From Leisingera thetidis (GTDB lineage: Bacteria > Pseudomonadota > Alphaproteobacteria > Rhodobacterales > Rhodobacteraceae), in assembly GCF_025857195.1 (NCBI RefSeq), contig NZ_CP109787.1, positions 1,801,501 to 1,865,500 of the forward strand: 64,000 nt of DNA. The letters run 5' to 3'. The translations under genes were made by a program, and so were the position numbers. The first letter of the stretch is position 1; each line of letters opens with the position of its first letter. Below are positions 50,030-59,371 of this stretch, one piece after another. The notes below the pieces were generated by a model, which did not search any database, was not told where the DNA came from, and was given only the letters and a program-made list of their open reading frames with translations.

Positions 50030-51242
50030 CGTGGATAAAATCCGTGCTGATTTCCCGATCCTCTCGCGGGAGGTGAACGGCAAGCCGCTGACCTATCTCG
50101 ACAATGGCGCTTCAGCTCAGAAGCCGCAGGCGGTGATTGACGCGGTGACCAAAGCATATGCTGAGGAATACTCCAACGTTCACAGAGGGTTGCACTACCT
50201 TTCCAACCTCTCGACCGAGAAGTACGAAGCCGTCCGCGGCATCATTTCACGCTTCCTGAACGCAGGCGATGAACACAGCATCGTGCTCAACTCCGGCACC
50301 ACCGAAGGCATCAATCTGGTTGCCTACGGCTGGGCCATGCCGCGGTTCGAAGCCGGTGACGAGATCGTGCTGTCGGTGATGGAACACCACGCCAACATCG
50401 TGCCTTGGCACTTTCTGCGCGAACGCCAGGGCGTGGTGCTGAAATGGGTCGATGTGGCGGATGACGGCAGCCTGGATCCGCAGAAGGTGATCGATGCGAT
50501 CACCCCCAGGACCAAGCTGGTTGCGGTCACCCAGTGTTCCAACGTGCTGGGCACCGTGGTGGATGTCAAGGCGATCACCCAAGGCGCCCATGCCAAGGGC
50601 GTGCCGGTGCTGGTCGACGGCTCGCAAGGCGCGGTGCATATGCCGGTGGATGTTCAGGATATCGGCTGTGATTTCTATGCGATCACCGGCCACAAGCTCT
50701 ATGGCCCCTCCGGTTCCGGCGCGATCTACATCAAGCCCGAGCGGATGGCTGAAATGCGCCCGTTCATCGGCGGCGGAGACATGATCAAGGAAGTCTCCAA
50801 GGATCAGATCATCTACAATGATCCGCCGATGAAGTTCGAAGCCGGCACGCCGGGCATCGTGCAGACCATCGGCCTCGGTGTTGCGCTGGACTACATGATG
50901 GAGCTTGGCATGGACAACATCGCCAAGCACGAAGGCGATCTGCGCGACTATGCGCTGGAGCGGCTGACCGGGTTGAACTGGATCAACGTTCAAGGGCAAG
51001 CGCCTGGCAAAGCAGCGATTTTCAGCTTCACCATGGAGGGTGCAGCGCATGCGCATGATATCTCTACCATCCTCGACAAGAAGGGGGTCGCGGTGCGCGC
51101 CGGCCACCACTGCGCCGGGCCGCTGATGGATCACCTGGGTGTTTCCGCCACCTGCCGCGCGTCCTTTGGCCTCTACAACACCAAAGCAGAGGTCGATACG
51201 CTGATTGACGCGCTGGAACTGGCGCATGAATTGTTCGCCTGA
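50022..51242 (+). CDS. sufS: Cysteine desulfurase SufS
   Basis: This 406-residue type II cysteine desulfurase supplies sulfur to the SufBCD scaffold. The PLP lysine is in YAITGHKLYGPSGSGAIYI, the active cysteine in VRAGHHCAGPLMDHLGV, and the opening YLDNGASAQKPQAVIDA is typical. It is the last gene of the operon and is followed by a terminator. The usual sulfur-transfer partner SufE/SufU and the carrier SufA are not found in the window. Confidence 0.96.
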   Translation: MYDVDKIRADFPILSREVNGKPLTYLDNGASAQKPQAVIDAVTKAYAEEYSNVHRGLHYLSNLSTEKYEAVRGIISRFLNAGDEHSIVLNSGTTEGINLVAYGWAMPRFEAGDEIVLSVMEHHANIVPWHFLRERQGVVLKWVDVADDGSLDPQKVIDAITPRTKLVAVTQCSNVLGTVVDVKAITQGAHAKGVPVLVDGSQGAVHMPVDVQDIGCDFYAITGHKLYGPSGSGAIYIKPERMAEMRPFIGGGDMIKEVSKDQIIYNDPPMKFEAGTPGIVQTIGLGVALDYMMELGMDNIAKHEGDLRDYALERLTGLNWINVQGQAPGKAAIFSFTMEGAAHAHDISTILDKKGVAVRAGHHCAGPLMDHLGVSATCRASFGLYNTKAEVDTLIDALELAHELFA

Positions 51243-51264
51243 ACACAATCGCAAACCAAACGAG

Positions 51265-51298
51265 AACGGCGCCCCTTGAGGCGCCGTTTCTTGTTTGG
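51265..51298 (+). terminator. Terminator of the iscR-suf operon
   Basis: AACGGCGCC (51265-51273) and GGCGCCGTT (51280-51288) pair perfectly around CCTTGA, followed by TCTTGTTT. It lies 23 bases after the sufS stop. Confidence 0.8.
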
Positions 51299-51308
51299 GA
51301 ACAGGTGG

Positions 51309-51974
51309 TTACCCTTGGATCTTGTCCTCGCGCAGAGGGCAGGACAGGTAGACGGCAAACTCCTGGCCCACATCGCAGCTGACCCGGGCATGCACCTTGC
51401 CCTGGCGGTCCAGAAAACGCTGGCTGTCTTCCGCCGGGAAAATGCCCTCGTGCCAGATGTTCGGGTGAATATAGAGCCCCTTGGACCCGTCGCACCAGAA
51501 CGCCACGACCTTCTCCGGGGTCAGGTCATCCCCCGGAAGGGCCGCTGGCACGATGAACGGTTTGTTGTCCAGCGGAAAGAACAGCTGGCCGCCGTCGGGA
51601 TGATAGTTCATGTGCCACAGCAGCACCTGATCCCGCGGCGCGGTCTGCTGCTGTACCTGCGCCTTCTGCGGGTCTGTTGACCAGCCCAGCACGTAGTTGC
51701 CGTTGACCGCTTCGTTCTCGCCATAAAGCACATCGCCGCGCCAATCGCCGCGGAAAGTGCCCTCGACCCAGCCAGCCTCATCACCGGTGCCCTCATCAAT
51801 CGGGCGCCAGCCCTGGGCGGGCCACTGCACGATTTCGATCTCGAATCTGTCCGGGTCGTCGACCAGGCAGCCGTAGCCCTTGACGCTGTCCTCGGTCGCC
51901 CGGATAAGCGGCACCTCATGCCAAGGCAGCGAGGGTTTGGAACTGGCCTCAAAGATATACTCCGGCGCGCTCAT
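51309..51974 (-). CDS. Ureidoglycolate lyase-like cupin protein in the phosphonate operon
   Basis: This 221-residue protein resembles the AllA/ureidoglycolate lyase (cupin) family, with LLWHMNYHPDGGQLFFPLDNKPFIVPAAL and LYIHPNIWHEGIFPAE carrying histidines of the expected kind. It is longer than classical AllA (about 160-170 residues) and no purine or allantoin genes are near. Its ATG overlaps the tmpB stop by four bases (ATGA), so it is the third gene of the phosphonate operon. Its role there is unknown: it may handle a side product or inhibitor, or be a general ureidoglycolate enzyme. Confidence 0.75.
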   Translation of the reverse strand: MSAPEYIFEASSKPSLPWHEVPLIRATEDSVKGYGCLVDDPDRFEIEIVQWPAQGWRPIDEGTGDEAGWVEGTFRGDWRGDVLYGENEAVNGNYVLGWSTDPQKAQVQQQTAPRDQVLLWHMNYHPDGGQLFFPLDNKPFIVPAALPGDDLTPEKVVAFWCDGSKGLYIHPNIWHEGIFPAEDSQRFLDRQGKVHARVSCDVGQEFAVYLSCPLREDKIQG

Positions 51975-52576
51975 TTTGCGGACTCTCTGGTATCCATGTG
52001 CTTGTCGACCATCCGTTGCACCATCGGCGCAAAGTGCCAGTAGTCCGGCGTTTCCATATCCGCCCGCTTGCCGGCTTCGTCGAGATAGCGCACCGCTATG
52101 ATCTGCCTGAGGTTCGGGTTCTTCTCCATCTCCGCCACTTCCGCGGCATTCATCGGCCCGCCCTGCAGGTTCAGGGAATGGATGGAAGCCTCGGATAACC
52201 GGTTGAAATACTCCGGCTTGGTGGCACAGAGATAACGTTTCGCCGCCACGTGATAGCGCACGCAGTCGGTGATCACCGACGGGAAGAACTGCTCCAGAAC
52301 CTCGGCGCCGGCCTCTTCGTGAAAGCGGTCTTCGGTGTCGTCCATGGAGAAGGTGCCGAATTCGCTGGTGAAATGGCCGATATCATGGAGCAGCGCCCCC
52401 ACGATGATCTCCTCCGGCTGGCCGTTTGCTTCCGCGATGGTTGCTCCCTGCAGCATGTGCTCGGTCATGGTGACGGGCTCGCCCAGGTATTCCTCATCGC
52501 CGCGGCGGTCAAAGATGTCACCTATGAAGGCGACAATATTGTTCTGGGTCAGCTCGCTGAAATCCGGCTTGCTCAT
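51971..52576 (-). CDS. tmpB: HD-domain mixed-valent diiron oxygenase, TmpB type
   Basis: This 201-residue HD protein carries the metal ligands of PhnZ-like diiron oxygenases: H40, H64-D65, H86, H109 and D166, plus the substrate-linked K113. It also has Y30 and E33 in the DEEYLGEP loop, matching the gating tyrosine and glutamate of PhnZ. These features separate it from phosphohydrolase HD proteins. TmpB cleaves the C-P bond of (R)-1-hydroxy-2-(trimethylammonio)ethylphosphonate to glycine betaine and phosphate. It follows tmpA by three bases. The name rests on motif reading and context; a PhnZ-like specificity is the alternative. Confidence 0.78.
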   Translation of the reverse strand: MSKPDFSELTQNNIVAFIGDIFDRRGDEEYLGEPVTMTEHMLQGATIAEANGQPEEIIVGALLHDIGHFTSEFGTFSMDDTEDRFHEEAGAEVLEQFFPSVITDCVRYHVAAKRYLCATKPEYFNRLSEASIHSLNLQGGPMNAAEVAEMEKNPNLRQIIAVRYLDEAGKRADMETPDYWHFAPMVQRMVDKHMDTRESAK

Positions 52577-52579
52577 GTC

Positions 52580-53800
<1,221 letters not shown>

Positions 53801-53813
53801 TTAGGTTTTCTAA
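53801..53813. promoter_or_regulatory. TTAG-N5-CTAA palindrome at the LysR start codon
   Basis: TTAG (53801-53804) and CTAA (53810-53813) flank five bases, and the CTAAT pentamer overlaps the ATG of the LysR gene. GcvA-type LysR regulators are known to bind CTAAT-containing sites, and the encoded regulator is of that type, so this is a candidate site for autoregulation and control of tmpA. Shorter TAAC text at 53754 may be part of a second half-site. Confidence 0.4.
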
Positions 53814-54682
53814 TGGCAAAGAAGGTGACCAAGCAGGGCTTGCCGCCGCTCGACTGGCTCAAGGTATTTGAGGCGGCGGGCCGGCACGGCAGTTTCACCG
53901 CTGCAGCTGAGGAATTCGGCGCCACCCAGGCCGCGGTCAGCCAGCGAATCCGCAATCTCGAATCCTGGCTGGGCCGCCAGCTGTTCATCCGTTCGGCGCG
54001 CGGAGTTGCGCTAACGGTGGACGGTGAAAGCTACCTGCCTCTCGTGCATGATTCCCTGCGCGCACTGGAGCAGGGAACCGAAAACCTGTTTGGCCAAACC
54101 GTCCGTGAATTGCGGATCGCGGGCCTGCCATCTCATCTGGAAATGCTGCTGCTGCCGCGGATTGAGGCGTTTTCAATCGCTTGCCCGGACCTGCGGCTGG
54201 TCATCGAAACCGTGCCCAAGCGGCTGGATTTCGAAACCGCCGATGGTGCCCTGCATTTAAGATACGGCCGCGGCGGCTGGAAGGGCCGGGAGGAGGCTCT
54301 TCTGGCGAATGAAGTGCTGCAGCCGATGACCGTGCCGGGGCGGGCTGGGGATTGGCGGACTCTTCCGGCAATCGAACTGCGCGGCGAGCGGCCGGGCTGG
54401 GCGGAATGGTCCCGGGTGACGGGCGAGGCTGAACCGGAAGCCGGGCCGGTTTCCGTTGATTCCATGGCGCATGCTCTTCGGGCGGCGCGTCTCGGTCTGG
54501 GGGTCGTGCTTGGATCCAAGGTTTTGGCTGCGAACCTTCTGCAGACCGGGCAACTGGAGTGTGCTGCGGCACCGGAATTGCCGACAATCGATGGCTATTG
54601 GCTGTCCTGGCCGCCTAGTTTGGGAAAATCCAGGCGGCAAAGCGAAGTTCTGGCAGCTTTGACCGCTTCTCTGAAGGGGTGA
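53813..54682 (+). CDS. LysR-family regulator divergent from tmpA
   Basis: This 289-residue regulator has a GcvA-like helix-turn-helix (LDWLKVFEAAGRHGSFTAAAEEFGATQAAVSQRIRNLESWLGRQLFIR) and a C-terminal ligand-binding domain starting near ELRIAGLPSHLEMLLLPRI. LysR proteins usually control the divergent operon in response to its substrate or product; here that would be the phosphonate or glycine betaine. The start at 53813 follows AGG at the edge of useful spacing. Regulation of tmpA is inferred from the divergent arrangement across a 99-base gap. Confidence 0.88.
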   Translation: MAKKVTKQGLPPLDWLKVFEAAGRHGSFTAAAEEFGATQAAVSQRIRNLESWLGRQLFIRSARGVALTVDGESYLPLVHDSLRALEQGTENLFGQTVRELRIAGLPSHLEMLLLPRIEAFSIACPDLRLVIETVPKRLDFETADGALHLRYGRGGWKGREEALLANEVLQPMTVPGRAGDWRTLPAIELRGERPGWAEWSRVTGEAEPEAGPVSVDSMAHALRAARLGLGVVLGSKVLAANLLQTGQLECAAAPELPTIDGYWLSWPPSLGKSRRQSEVLAALTASLKG

Positions 54683-54718
54683 AAACCGCGCTGCCGCTGG
54701 GACGGAAAGACAGCCCTT

Positions 54719-55051
54719 TCAGACCGGATATTCACCGATCTTCGCAAAATAGGCATCCAGCAGAGGCCTGGCCTCTCGTTTGCTGAGAAAGGCGAGGCCA
54801 AGTTTCCCGTCCTTGCGCCAGCGCGGTTGCACAGCAAACTCTCCCATTCCGGAAATCGTGACGGATCGCAATTTCGCCCGCCCGAAATTTGCCTGTCCGT
54901 CCAGGAGACGGACGGCAACCCCGTGGTAGCTGATGTTGATAACGTGCGCCTCTTCCTGCGCGTCAGCAAAGTTGATCACGCAGGGCAGATCCCGATGCAG
55001 GCGGGGCGCCGTCTCAATCGGGGTCCGTGGGTAGGAACTGGAAACTGCCAT
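54719..55051 (-). CDS. PilZ-like domain protein
   Basis: This 110-residue protein has PETAPRLHRDLPC-like text (here IETAPRLHRDLPC) and the core VINISYHGVAV, which resembles the PilZ pattern (R...R then D/NxSxxG) for cyclic di-GMP. The first arginine pair is degenerate, so binding is not certain. The start at 55051 (MAVSSSY) is a choice; the frame is open to 55141. It stands alone between the LysR gene and tRNA-Arg. Confidence 0.65.
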   Translation of the reverse strand: MAVSSSYPRTPIETAPRLHRDLPCVINFADAQEEAHVINISYHGVAVRLLDGQANFGRAKLRSVTISGMGEFAVQPRWRKDGKLGLAFLSKREARPLLDAYFAKIGEYPV

Positions 55052-55153
55052 GCCATCGCACCGTAAAATTGCCGTCAATTCAGGAACTGATAGGCGGCAA
55101 CTCTTTCGAAAGCGTGAAAGGTTCGTAAAACGCTTTTGCAAGTCGGGGGGAAA

Positions 55154-55230
<77 letters not shown>

Positions 55231-55345
55231 GTCGTTAAGCCGGGGTATACCCGTGCTTCGCTACCTCTGCAACGGGAAAAACTGCCTGTTTCCAATTTCA
55301 TGGCCCCAAGGTGAAACAGCCCGGGCGCAACTGGGGCGGAAAATG

Positions 55346-55374
55346 AAAAAGCCCGCACCAGTGTGTGCAGGCTT
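55346..55374 (-). terminator. Terminator of the DUF882 gene
   Basis: In the leftward direction AAGCCTGCAC pairs with GTGCGGGCTT (one G-T pair) around a six-base loop, followed by T5. It lies 24 bases after the stop at 55398. Confidence 0.8.
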
Positions 55375-55397
55375 GCAGTTTCGCAATGAAGGATAAG

Positions 55398-55973
55398 TCA
55401 GCCGCGCCAGGAGCGGACGACCCCGCAATCCATATGAACGAAATTGGAACGCTGATATTTGCCGACGCCGCCGGCGTGGCAGGCCTCGGCGGCCTTGGCC
55501 ATTTGCGAAACCGAGCGCGATGCCAGCCGCAGATCGGCGGCCTGGCCGCGCATGTGCAGGGAGTTCTTCGCCACTCCGCGCGAACGGCTGCGCAGCATCG
55601 CATTGGTTTTGGGGCTGCGGTAGCCTGACAGCAGCATATAGGGTTCGTTCACATCCAATAGGTTGTGCGAGGCGGCCATGATGTCGATGGTGCGCAGGTC
55701 GATTTCCTTGACCTGATCGGTGCGCCAGTCGCGCATGAAATGGTTGACCTCTTTGACGGCGTCTTTGATGTACTGGCCATCGATCCAATACACCATGTCC
55801 AGACGCTCGCCCGTGCGCCCCGAGTACATGCGGATCCGGCGGATGTCGCCGCCGCCGCGCAGGAAGCCTGCTGCATTGGAGAATGTCGGGGCTGCTGCCA
55901 CTGCGGTTGCAGCAAATACACCCAAAAGAGAACGCCGGGATATCCCCGTGCCCGTGGTTTCTGCCATTGTCAC
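55398..55973 (-). CDS. DUF882/YcbK-like murein endopeptidase-type protein, Tat signal
   Basis: This 191-residue protein has a twin-arginine signal (SRRSLLGVFAATAVAAAP, mature start near TFSNAAG) and the DUF882 (peptidase M15A-like) domain. The domain has the zinc-type motifs SGYRSPKTNAML, LHMRGQAADLRL and FVHMDCG. E. coli MepK (YcbK) of this family cuts 3-3 cross-links made by L,D-transpeptidases. It diverges from an L,D-transpeptidase gene, which makes such a role attractive. The ATG two codons later is an alternative start. Confidence 0.88.
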   Translation of the reverse strand: MTMAETTGTGISRRSLLGVFAATAVAAAPTFSNAAGFLRGGGDIRRIRMYSGRTGERLDMVYWIDGQYIKDAVKEVNHFMRDWRTDQVKEIDLRTIDIMAASHNLLDVNEPYMLLSGYRSPKTNAMLRSRSRGVAKNSLHMRGQAADLRLASRSVSQMAKAAEACHAGGVGKYQRSNFVHMDCGVVRSWRG

Positions 55974-56026
55974 TGCGCCGTCCCGTACGCTTATAATCCT
56001 GCCTAGTCGCCCGATGTTACGAGCTC

Positions 56027-56045
56027 GTTAACTGTCTTAGTTAAC
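56027..56045. promoter_or_regulatory. GTTAAC-N7-GTTAAC pair
   Basis: Two GTTAAC palindromes are separated by TGTCTTA. The TTAA elements are nine bases apart, so this is not the CtrA consensus (TTAA-N7-TTAA), although each half resembles a CtrA half-site. Confidence 0.35.
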
Positions 56046-56208
56046 GTGCGGCTTGTATGGCACAGCCTGAATCGTGTTCCAACATTTCTTTGCCGCACTG
56101 CAACGGATAGGCCCGTTTTCGGCAATTTCTTGCGCAAAAGGGGAGGCGGCGGGAACTTTTCCCCGCGACTGTTGCAGCTGAGTTTCATAGACGCGGCATC
56201 GGTGCATC

Positions 56209-56220
56209 AATGTTAACATT
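56209..56220. promoter_or_regulatory. AATGTTAACATT palindrome
   Basis: A perfect 12-base palindrome with GTTAAC at its centre lies 96 bases before the L,D-transpeptidase start, repeating the motif of the pair at 56027-56045. Confidence 0.35.
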
Positions 56221-56315
56221 TCGCGATTGTGAATGGACAACACCGGCTGGCTTTTACCAGAATTTCAGATAGGCACTGCCAGAATTGGAAAAAAACGGCT
56301 CAAGGACCGGAAATT

Positions 56316-57944
56316 ATGACGCGCGCATCCGCTGGAAACCTCTTGCCGGGGATCAAAGCAGGGCTGTTTGCCCTGGCATTGGGCGGCTTGGCAGCCGGAA
56401 CAATTTCCAGCCCGGCTCAGGCCGAAATTTCGGCGGCTTTCCGCCAGGCGGTGGCTGAGGCGGCCTCCGGCAGCGATGCGGTGGCCGGATTTTACCGCGA
56501 AAACGGCTATCAGGCGATTTGGACCGGAACCGATGAGGCGTCCCGTCTGCGCCGCAGCGCGTTGTTGGCGGCCTTGAGTGAAACCGGCGCCCACGGGCTG
56601 CCGGACCGCTCGGCCGAGGTCAACGAACTGATGCAGCAGATGCGCGCGGTGCGCACCACCCGTGACATCGGCACCATCGAGGCCGCGCTGAGCCAGGCTT
56701 TGGTTGATTACGCCACGGATCTGCAGACCGGTCTGCTGGTGCCGTCCCGGATCGACGATGGCATGGTGCGCAAGAAACATACCGTGGACGGGGCAGGCTT
56801 TCTGGCCGGCATCCGGGATGAACAGCCTTATGCCTATATGCGCAGCCTGGTGCCGGCATCGCCGCAATACCGTGGTCTGATGCGCGAAAAACTGCGGCTG
56901 GAGCAGGTCCTGGAAGCCGGCGGTTGGGGCCCGGAGGTTGACGCCAAGAAACTGGAACCCGGGGATCAGGGGGCCGCGGTGATCGCGCTGCGCAACCGGC
57001 TGATGGCGATGGGCTACCTGCAGCGAAGCGCCGCGCGCAGCTACGACTCCGCGCTGGTTGCGGCGGTGCAAAGCTTCCAATCCGATCATGGCCTGGAAAC
57101 CGACGGTGTGGCCGGTGCCGGCACAATTGCGGAGGTCAACAAACCGGTCACGGACCGCCTGAAATCCGTGATCATCGCGATGGAGCGCGAACGCTGGCTG
57201 AGCCCGGACCGCGGAGAGCGGCATATCCTGGTCAACCAGACCGATTTCACCGCCAAGATCGTCGACAATGGCGATGTGACGTTTGAAACCCGCTCGGTCA
57301 TCGGCAAGAACACCCATGACCGCCGCAGCCCGGAATTCTCCGACGAGATGGAGCATATGGTGATCAACCCGAGCTGGTACGTGCCGCGCTCGATCATCAC
57401 CAAGGAGTATCTGCCCAAGCTGCAGAGCAACCCCAACGCGGTCGGCCATATTCAGATCACTGACCGGCGCGGCCGGGTGGTGAACCGGGGATCTGCGGAT
57501 TTCTCGCAATACACCGCGCGGAACTTCCCTTACTCCATGCGCCAGCCGCCGAGCCGCAGCAATGCGCTGGGACTGGTCAAGTTCATGTTCCCGAACAAAT
57601 ACAATATCTACCTGCACGACACACCGCAGAAGAGCCTGTTTGCCCGCGAGGTGCGTGCCTTCTCGCATGGCTGCATCCGGCTGGCACAGCCGTTTGAGTT
57701 TGCCTATGCGCTGCTCGCCCGGCAGACCGAGGATCCGAAAGCCTTTTTCCATCGTGTGCTGAGCAGCGGCAGGGAAACCAAGGTCGAACTGGAGCAGAAG
57801 GTGCCGGTGCACATCATCTACCGGACCGCGATCGTTTCGGCCAAAGGCCGGGCCGAGTTCCGCCGCGATGTCTATGGACGCGACGCCAAGATCTGGGCGG
57901 CGCTGGAACGGGCAGGGGTGGCGCTGCCCAGCGTTCAAGGATAA
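56316..57944 (+). CDS. L,D-transpeptidase (YcbB/LdtD type)
   Basis: This 542-residue secreted enzyme has a signal region (GLFALALGGLAAGTISSPAQA), an N-terminal scaffold domain, a peptidoglycan-binding domain (LEPGDQGAAVIALRNRLMAMGYL...VAAVQSFQSDHGLETDGVAG), and the YkuD catalytic domain with SHGCIRL (cysteine near residue 452) and YVPRSI. It forms 3-3 (mDAP-mDAP) cross-links. The start at 56316 follows AAGGACCGG. It heads a rightward set with lpxD, an acyl carrier protein and a ketoacyl synthase. Confidence 0.92.
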   Translation: MTRASAGNLLPGIKAGLFALALGGLAAGTISSPAQAEISAAFRQAVAEAASGSDAVAGFYRENGYQAIWTGTDEASRLRRSALLAALSETGAHGLPDRSAEVNELMQQMRAVRTTRDIGTIEAALSQALVDYATDLQTGLLVPSRIDDGMVRKKHTVDGAGFLAGIRDEQPYAYMRSLVPASPQYRGLMREKLRLEQVLEAGGWGPEVDAKKLEPGDQGAAVIALRNRLMAMGYLQRSAARSYDSALVAAVQSFQSDHGLETDGVAGAGTIAEVNKPVTDRLKSVIIAMERERWLSPDRGERHILVNQTDFTAKIVDNGDVTFETRSVIGKNTHDRRSPEFSDEMEHMVINPSWYVPRSIITKEYLPKLQSNPNAVGHIQITDRRGRVVNRGSADFSQYTARNFPYSMRQPPSRSNALGLVKFMFPNKYNIYLHDTPQKSLFAREVRAFSHGCIRLAQPFEFAYALLARQTEDPKAFFHRVLSSGRETKVELEQKVPVHIIYRTAIVSAKGRAEFRRDVYGRDAKIWAALERAGVALPSVQG

Positions 57945-57983
57945 ATACCGGGCCCATACAGGATAAATCTGAAAGGGCCTGCC

Positions 57984-59057
57984 ATGTTCACTATCCGCCA
58001 GATCGCTGAGTCCCTCGGGGCTGAAGCCCAGGGCGACCTGGACCTGCAAATCGCAGGCGCGGCTGAGCCGCAGGATGCCAAGGCGGACCAGATCGCCATG
58101 GCGATGGCGCCGAAATACGCGGACAGCCTGCAGGCAGGCAAGGCGCAGGCGGCGGTGCTGTGGGAAGGTGCGGATTGGCAGTCCTTCGGGCTCAAGGCCG
58201 CGATCTTTGCACCGCGCCCGCGGATGACCATGTCCGGTGTGACCGCGATGCTGGACCGCGGGCAGGGCTTCCCGTCCGGTATCCATCCCTCTGCTGTCAT
58301 TGATCCCAGCGCAGAACTGGCCGAGGGCGTCTCGGTCGGTCCGCTGACGGTTATTGCTGCAGGCGCAAAGATCGGCGCACGCTCCGTGATCGGCCCGCAT
58401 TGCTACATCGGGGCTGATGCGGTGATCGGCGAAGATGCCCGGATGCGCGAGATGGTCTCGATCGGCGCCCGTGCCTCCATCGGCAACCGGTTCCGCGCTC
58501 AGCCCGGTGCCAGAGTTGGCGGCGATGGCTTCTCCTATGTCACGCCCGAGGTTTCCGGTGCCGAAAATGCCCGCAAGACCATGGGGGACCAGGGCGAAGC
58601 ACAAGCGCAATCCTGGGTGCGGATCCATTCGCTGGGGGCAGTCACCATTGGCGATGACGTGGAAATCGGTTCAAACTGCACCATCGACAACGGCACCATC
58701 CGCGACACCGTAATCGGCAATGGCAGCAAGCTCGACAACCTTGTGCATGTGGGCCACAACACCCGGGTCGGCAATGATTGCCTGCTCTGCGGCCAGACCG
58801 GTGTCTCTGGCTCGGTTGATATCGGCAATAATGTGGTTTTGGGCGGCCAGTGCGGCGTGGTCGACAATATTTTCATCGGCGACGGTGTGATCGCCGGCGG
58901 CGGCACCAAGATCCTGTCCAATGTGCCGGCAGGCCGGGTGATCATGGGCTATCCGGGCGTCAAGATGGAAACCCACACCGAGATGTATAAGGCACAGCGC
59001 CGGCTGCCGCGTTTGATGCGTGACATCGAATTGTTAAAAAAGGCTGTTTTCAAGTAA
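57984..59057 (+). CDS. lpxD: UDP-3-O-(3-hydroxyacyl)glucosamine N-acyltransferase
   Basis: This 357-residue enzyme of lipid A synthesis transfers a 3-hydroxyacyl chain from acyl carrier protein to UDP-3-O-acylglucosamine. It has the N-terminal uridine-binding domain, a left-handed beta-helix of hexapeptide repeats, and the catalytic histidine in [15 protein letters not shown] (about residue 257). It lies outside the usual bamA-lpxD-fabZ-lpxA-lpxB cluster and instead precedes a dedicated acyl carrier protein and ketoacyl synthase. Confidence 0.93.
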   Translation: MFTIRQIAESLGAEAQGDLDLQIAGAAEPQDAKADQIAMAMAPKYADSLQAGKAQAAVLWEGADWQSFGLKAAIFAPRPRMTMSGVTAMLDRGQGFPSGIHPSAVIDPSAELAEGVSVGPLTVIAAGAKIGARSVIGPHCYIGADAVIGEDARMREMVSIGARASIGNRFRAQPGARVGGDGFSYVTPEVSGAENARKTMGDQGEAQAQSWVRIHSLGAVTIGDDVEIGSNCTIDNGTIRDTVIGNGSKLDNLVHVGHNTRVGNDCLLCGQTGVSGSVDIGNNVVLGGQCGVVDNIFIGDGVIAGGGTKILSNVPAGRVIMGYPGVKMETHTEMYKAQRRLPRLMRDIELLKKAVFK

Positions 59058-59105
59058 CGGCGGAATTACTACATCTGCCTCAGCCAAAACGTCGGGGGTC
59101 GCTAC

Positions 59106-59363
59106 ATGAGTACGCAGGACAAGGTCATTGCAATCATTGCTGAGCAGGCGGTTCTGGAACCGTCGGATGTGACCCTTGACAGCACACTGGAAGATCTCGG
59201 CATCGACAGCCTCGGTCTGGTCGAAAGCATTTTTGCCATTGAAGAGGAATTCGATATCACGATCCCCTTCAATGCCAACGCACCCGAGCAAAGCGATTTC
59301 GACATTTCCAACGTGTCCGCGATCATTGCAGGGATCGACAAGCTGATCACCGAAAAAGCGTAA
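59106..59363 (+). CDS. Specialised acyl carrier protein
   Basis: This 85-residue acidic protein has the phosphopantetheine motif DLGIDSLGLVESIF with S35 as attachment site. The sequence differs from housekeeping AcpP (which ends with 'DSLDTVELVMALE') and resembles NodF/AcpXL-like carriers (FAIEEEFDITIPF). It lies 48 bases after lpxD and eight bases before a ketoacyl synthase gene, suggesting a dedicated carrier for a special acyl chain, perhaps for lipid A. Confidence 0.87.
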   Translation: MSTQDKVIAIIAEQAVLEPSDVTLDSTLEDLGIDSLGLVESIFAIEEEFDITIPFNANAPEQSDFDISNVSAIIAGIDKLITEKA

Positions 59364-59371
59364 GACCGCTG

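Larger units (their letters stand above)
55974..56315. other. Divergent 342-base regulatory region between two cell-wall genes
   Basis: No gene is seen here. It is AT-richer than its surroundings and holds three GTTAAC hexamers: two spaced by seven bases at 56027-56045 and one in the perfect 12-base palindrome AATGTTAACATT at 56209-56220. The rightward gene has AAGGA upstream of its start at 56316. The promoters of both cell-wall genes must lie here. Confidence 0.6.

Noticed and set aside
56027..56045. GTTAAC pair as a CtrA box
   Set aside because: The TTAA elements are nine bases apart, not seven.
56265..58628. A 787-codon leftward frame across the L,D-transpeptidase and lpxD genes
   Set aside because: It is antisense to two well-supported genes with classic motifs and has no recognisable domain of its own.
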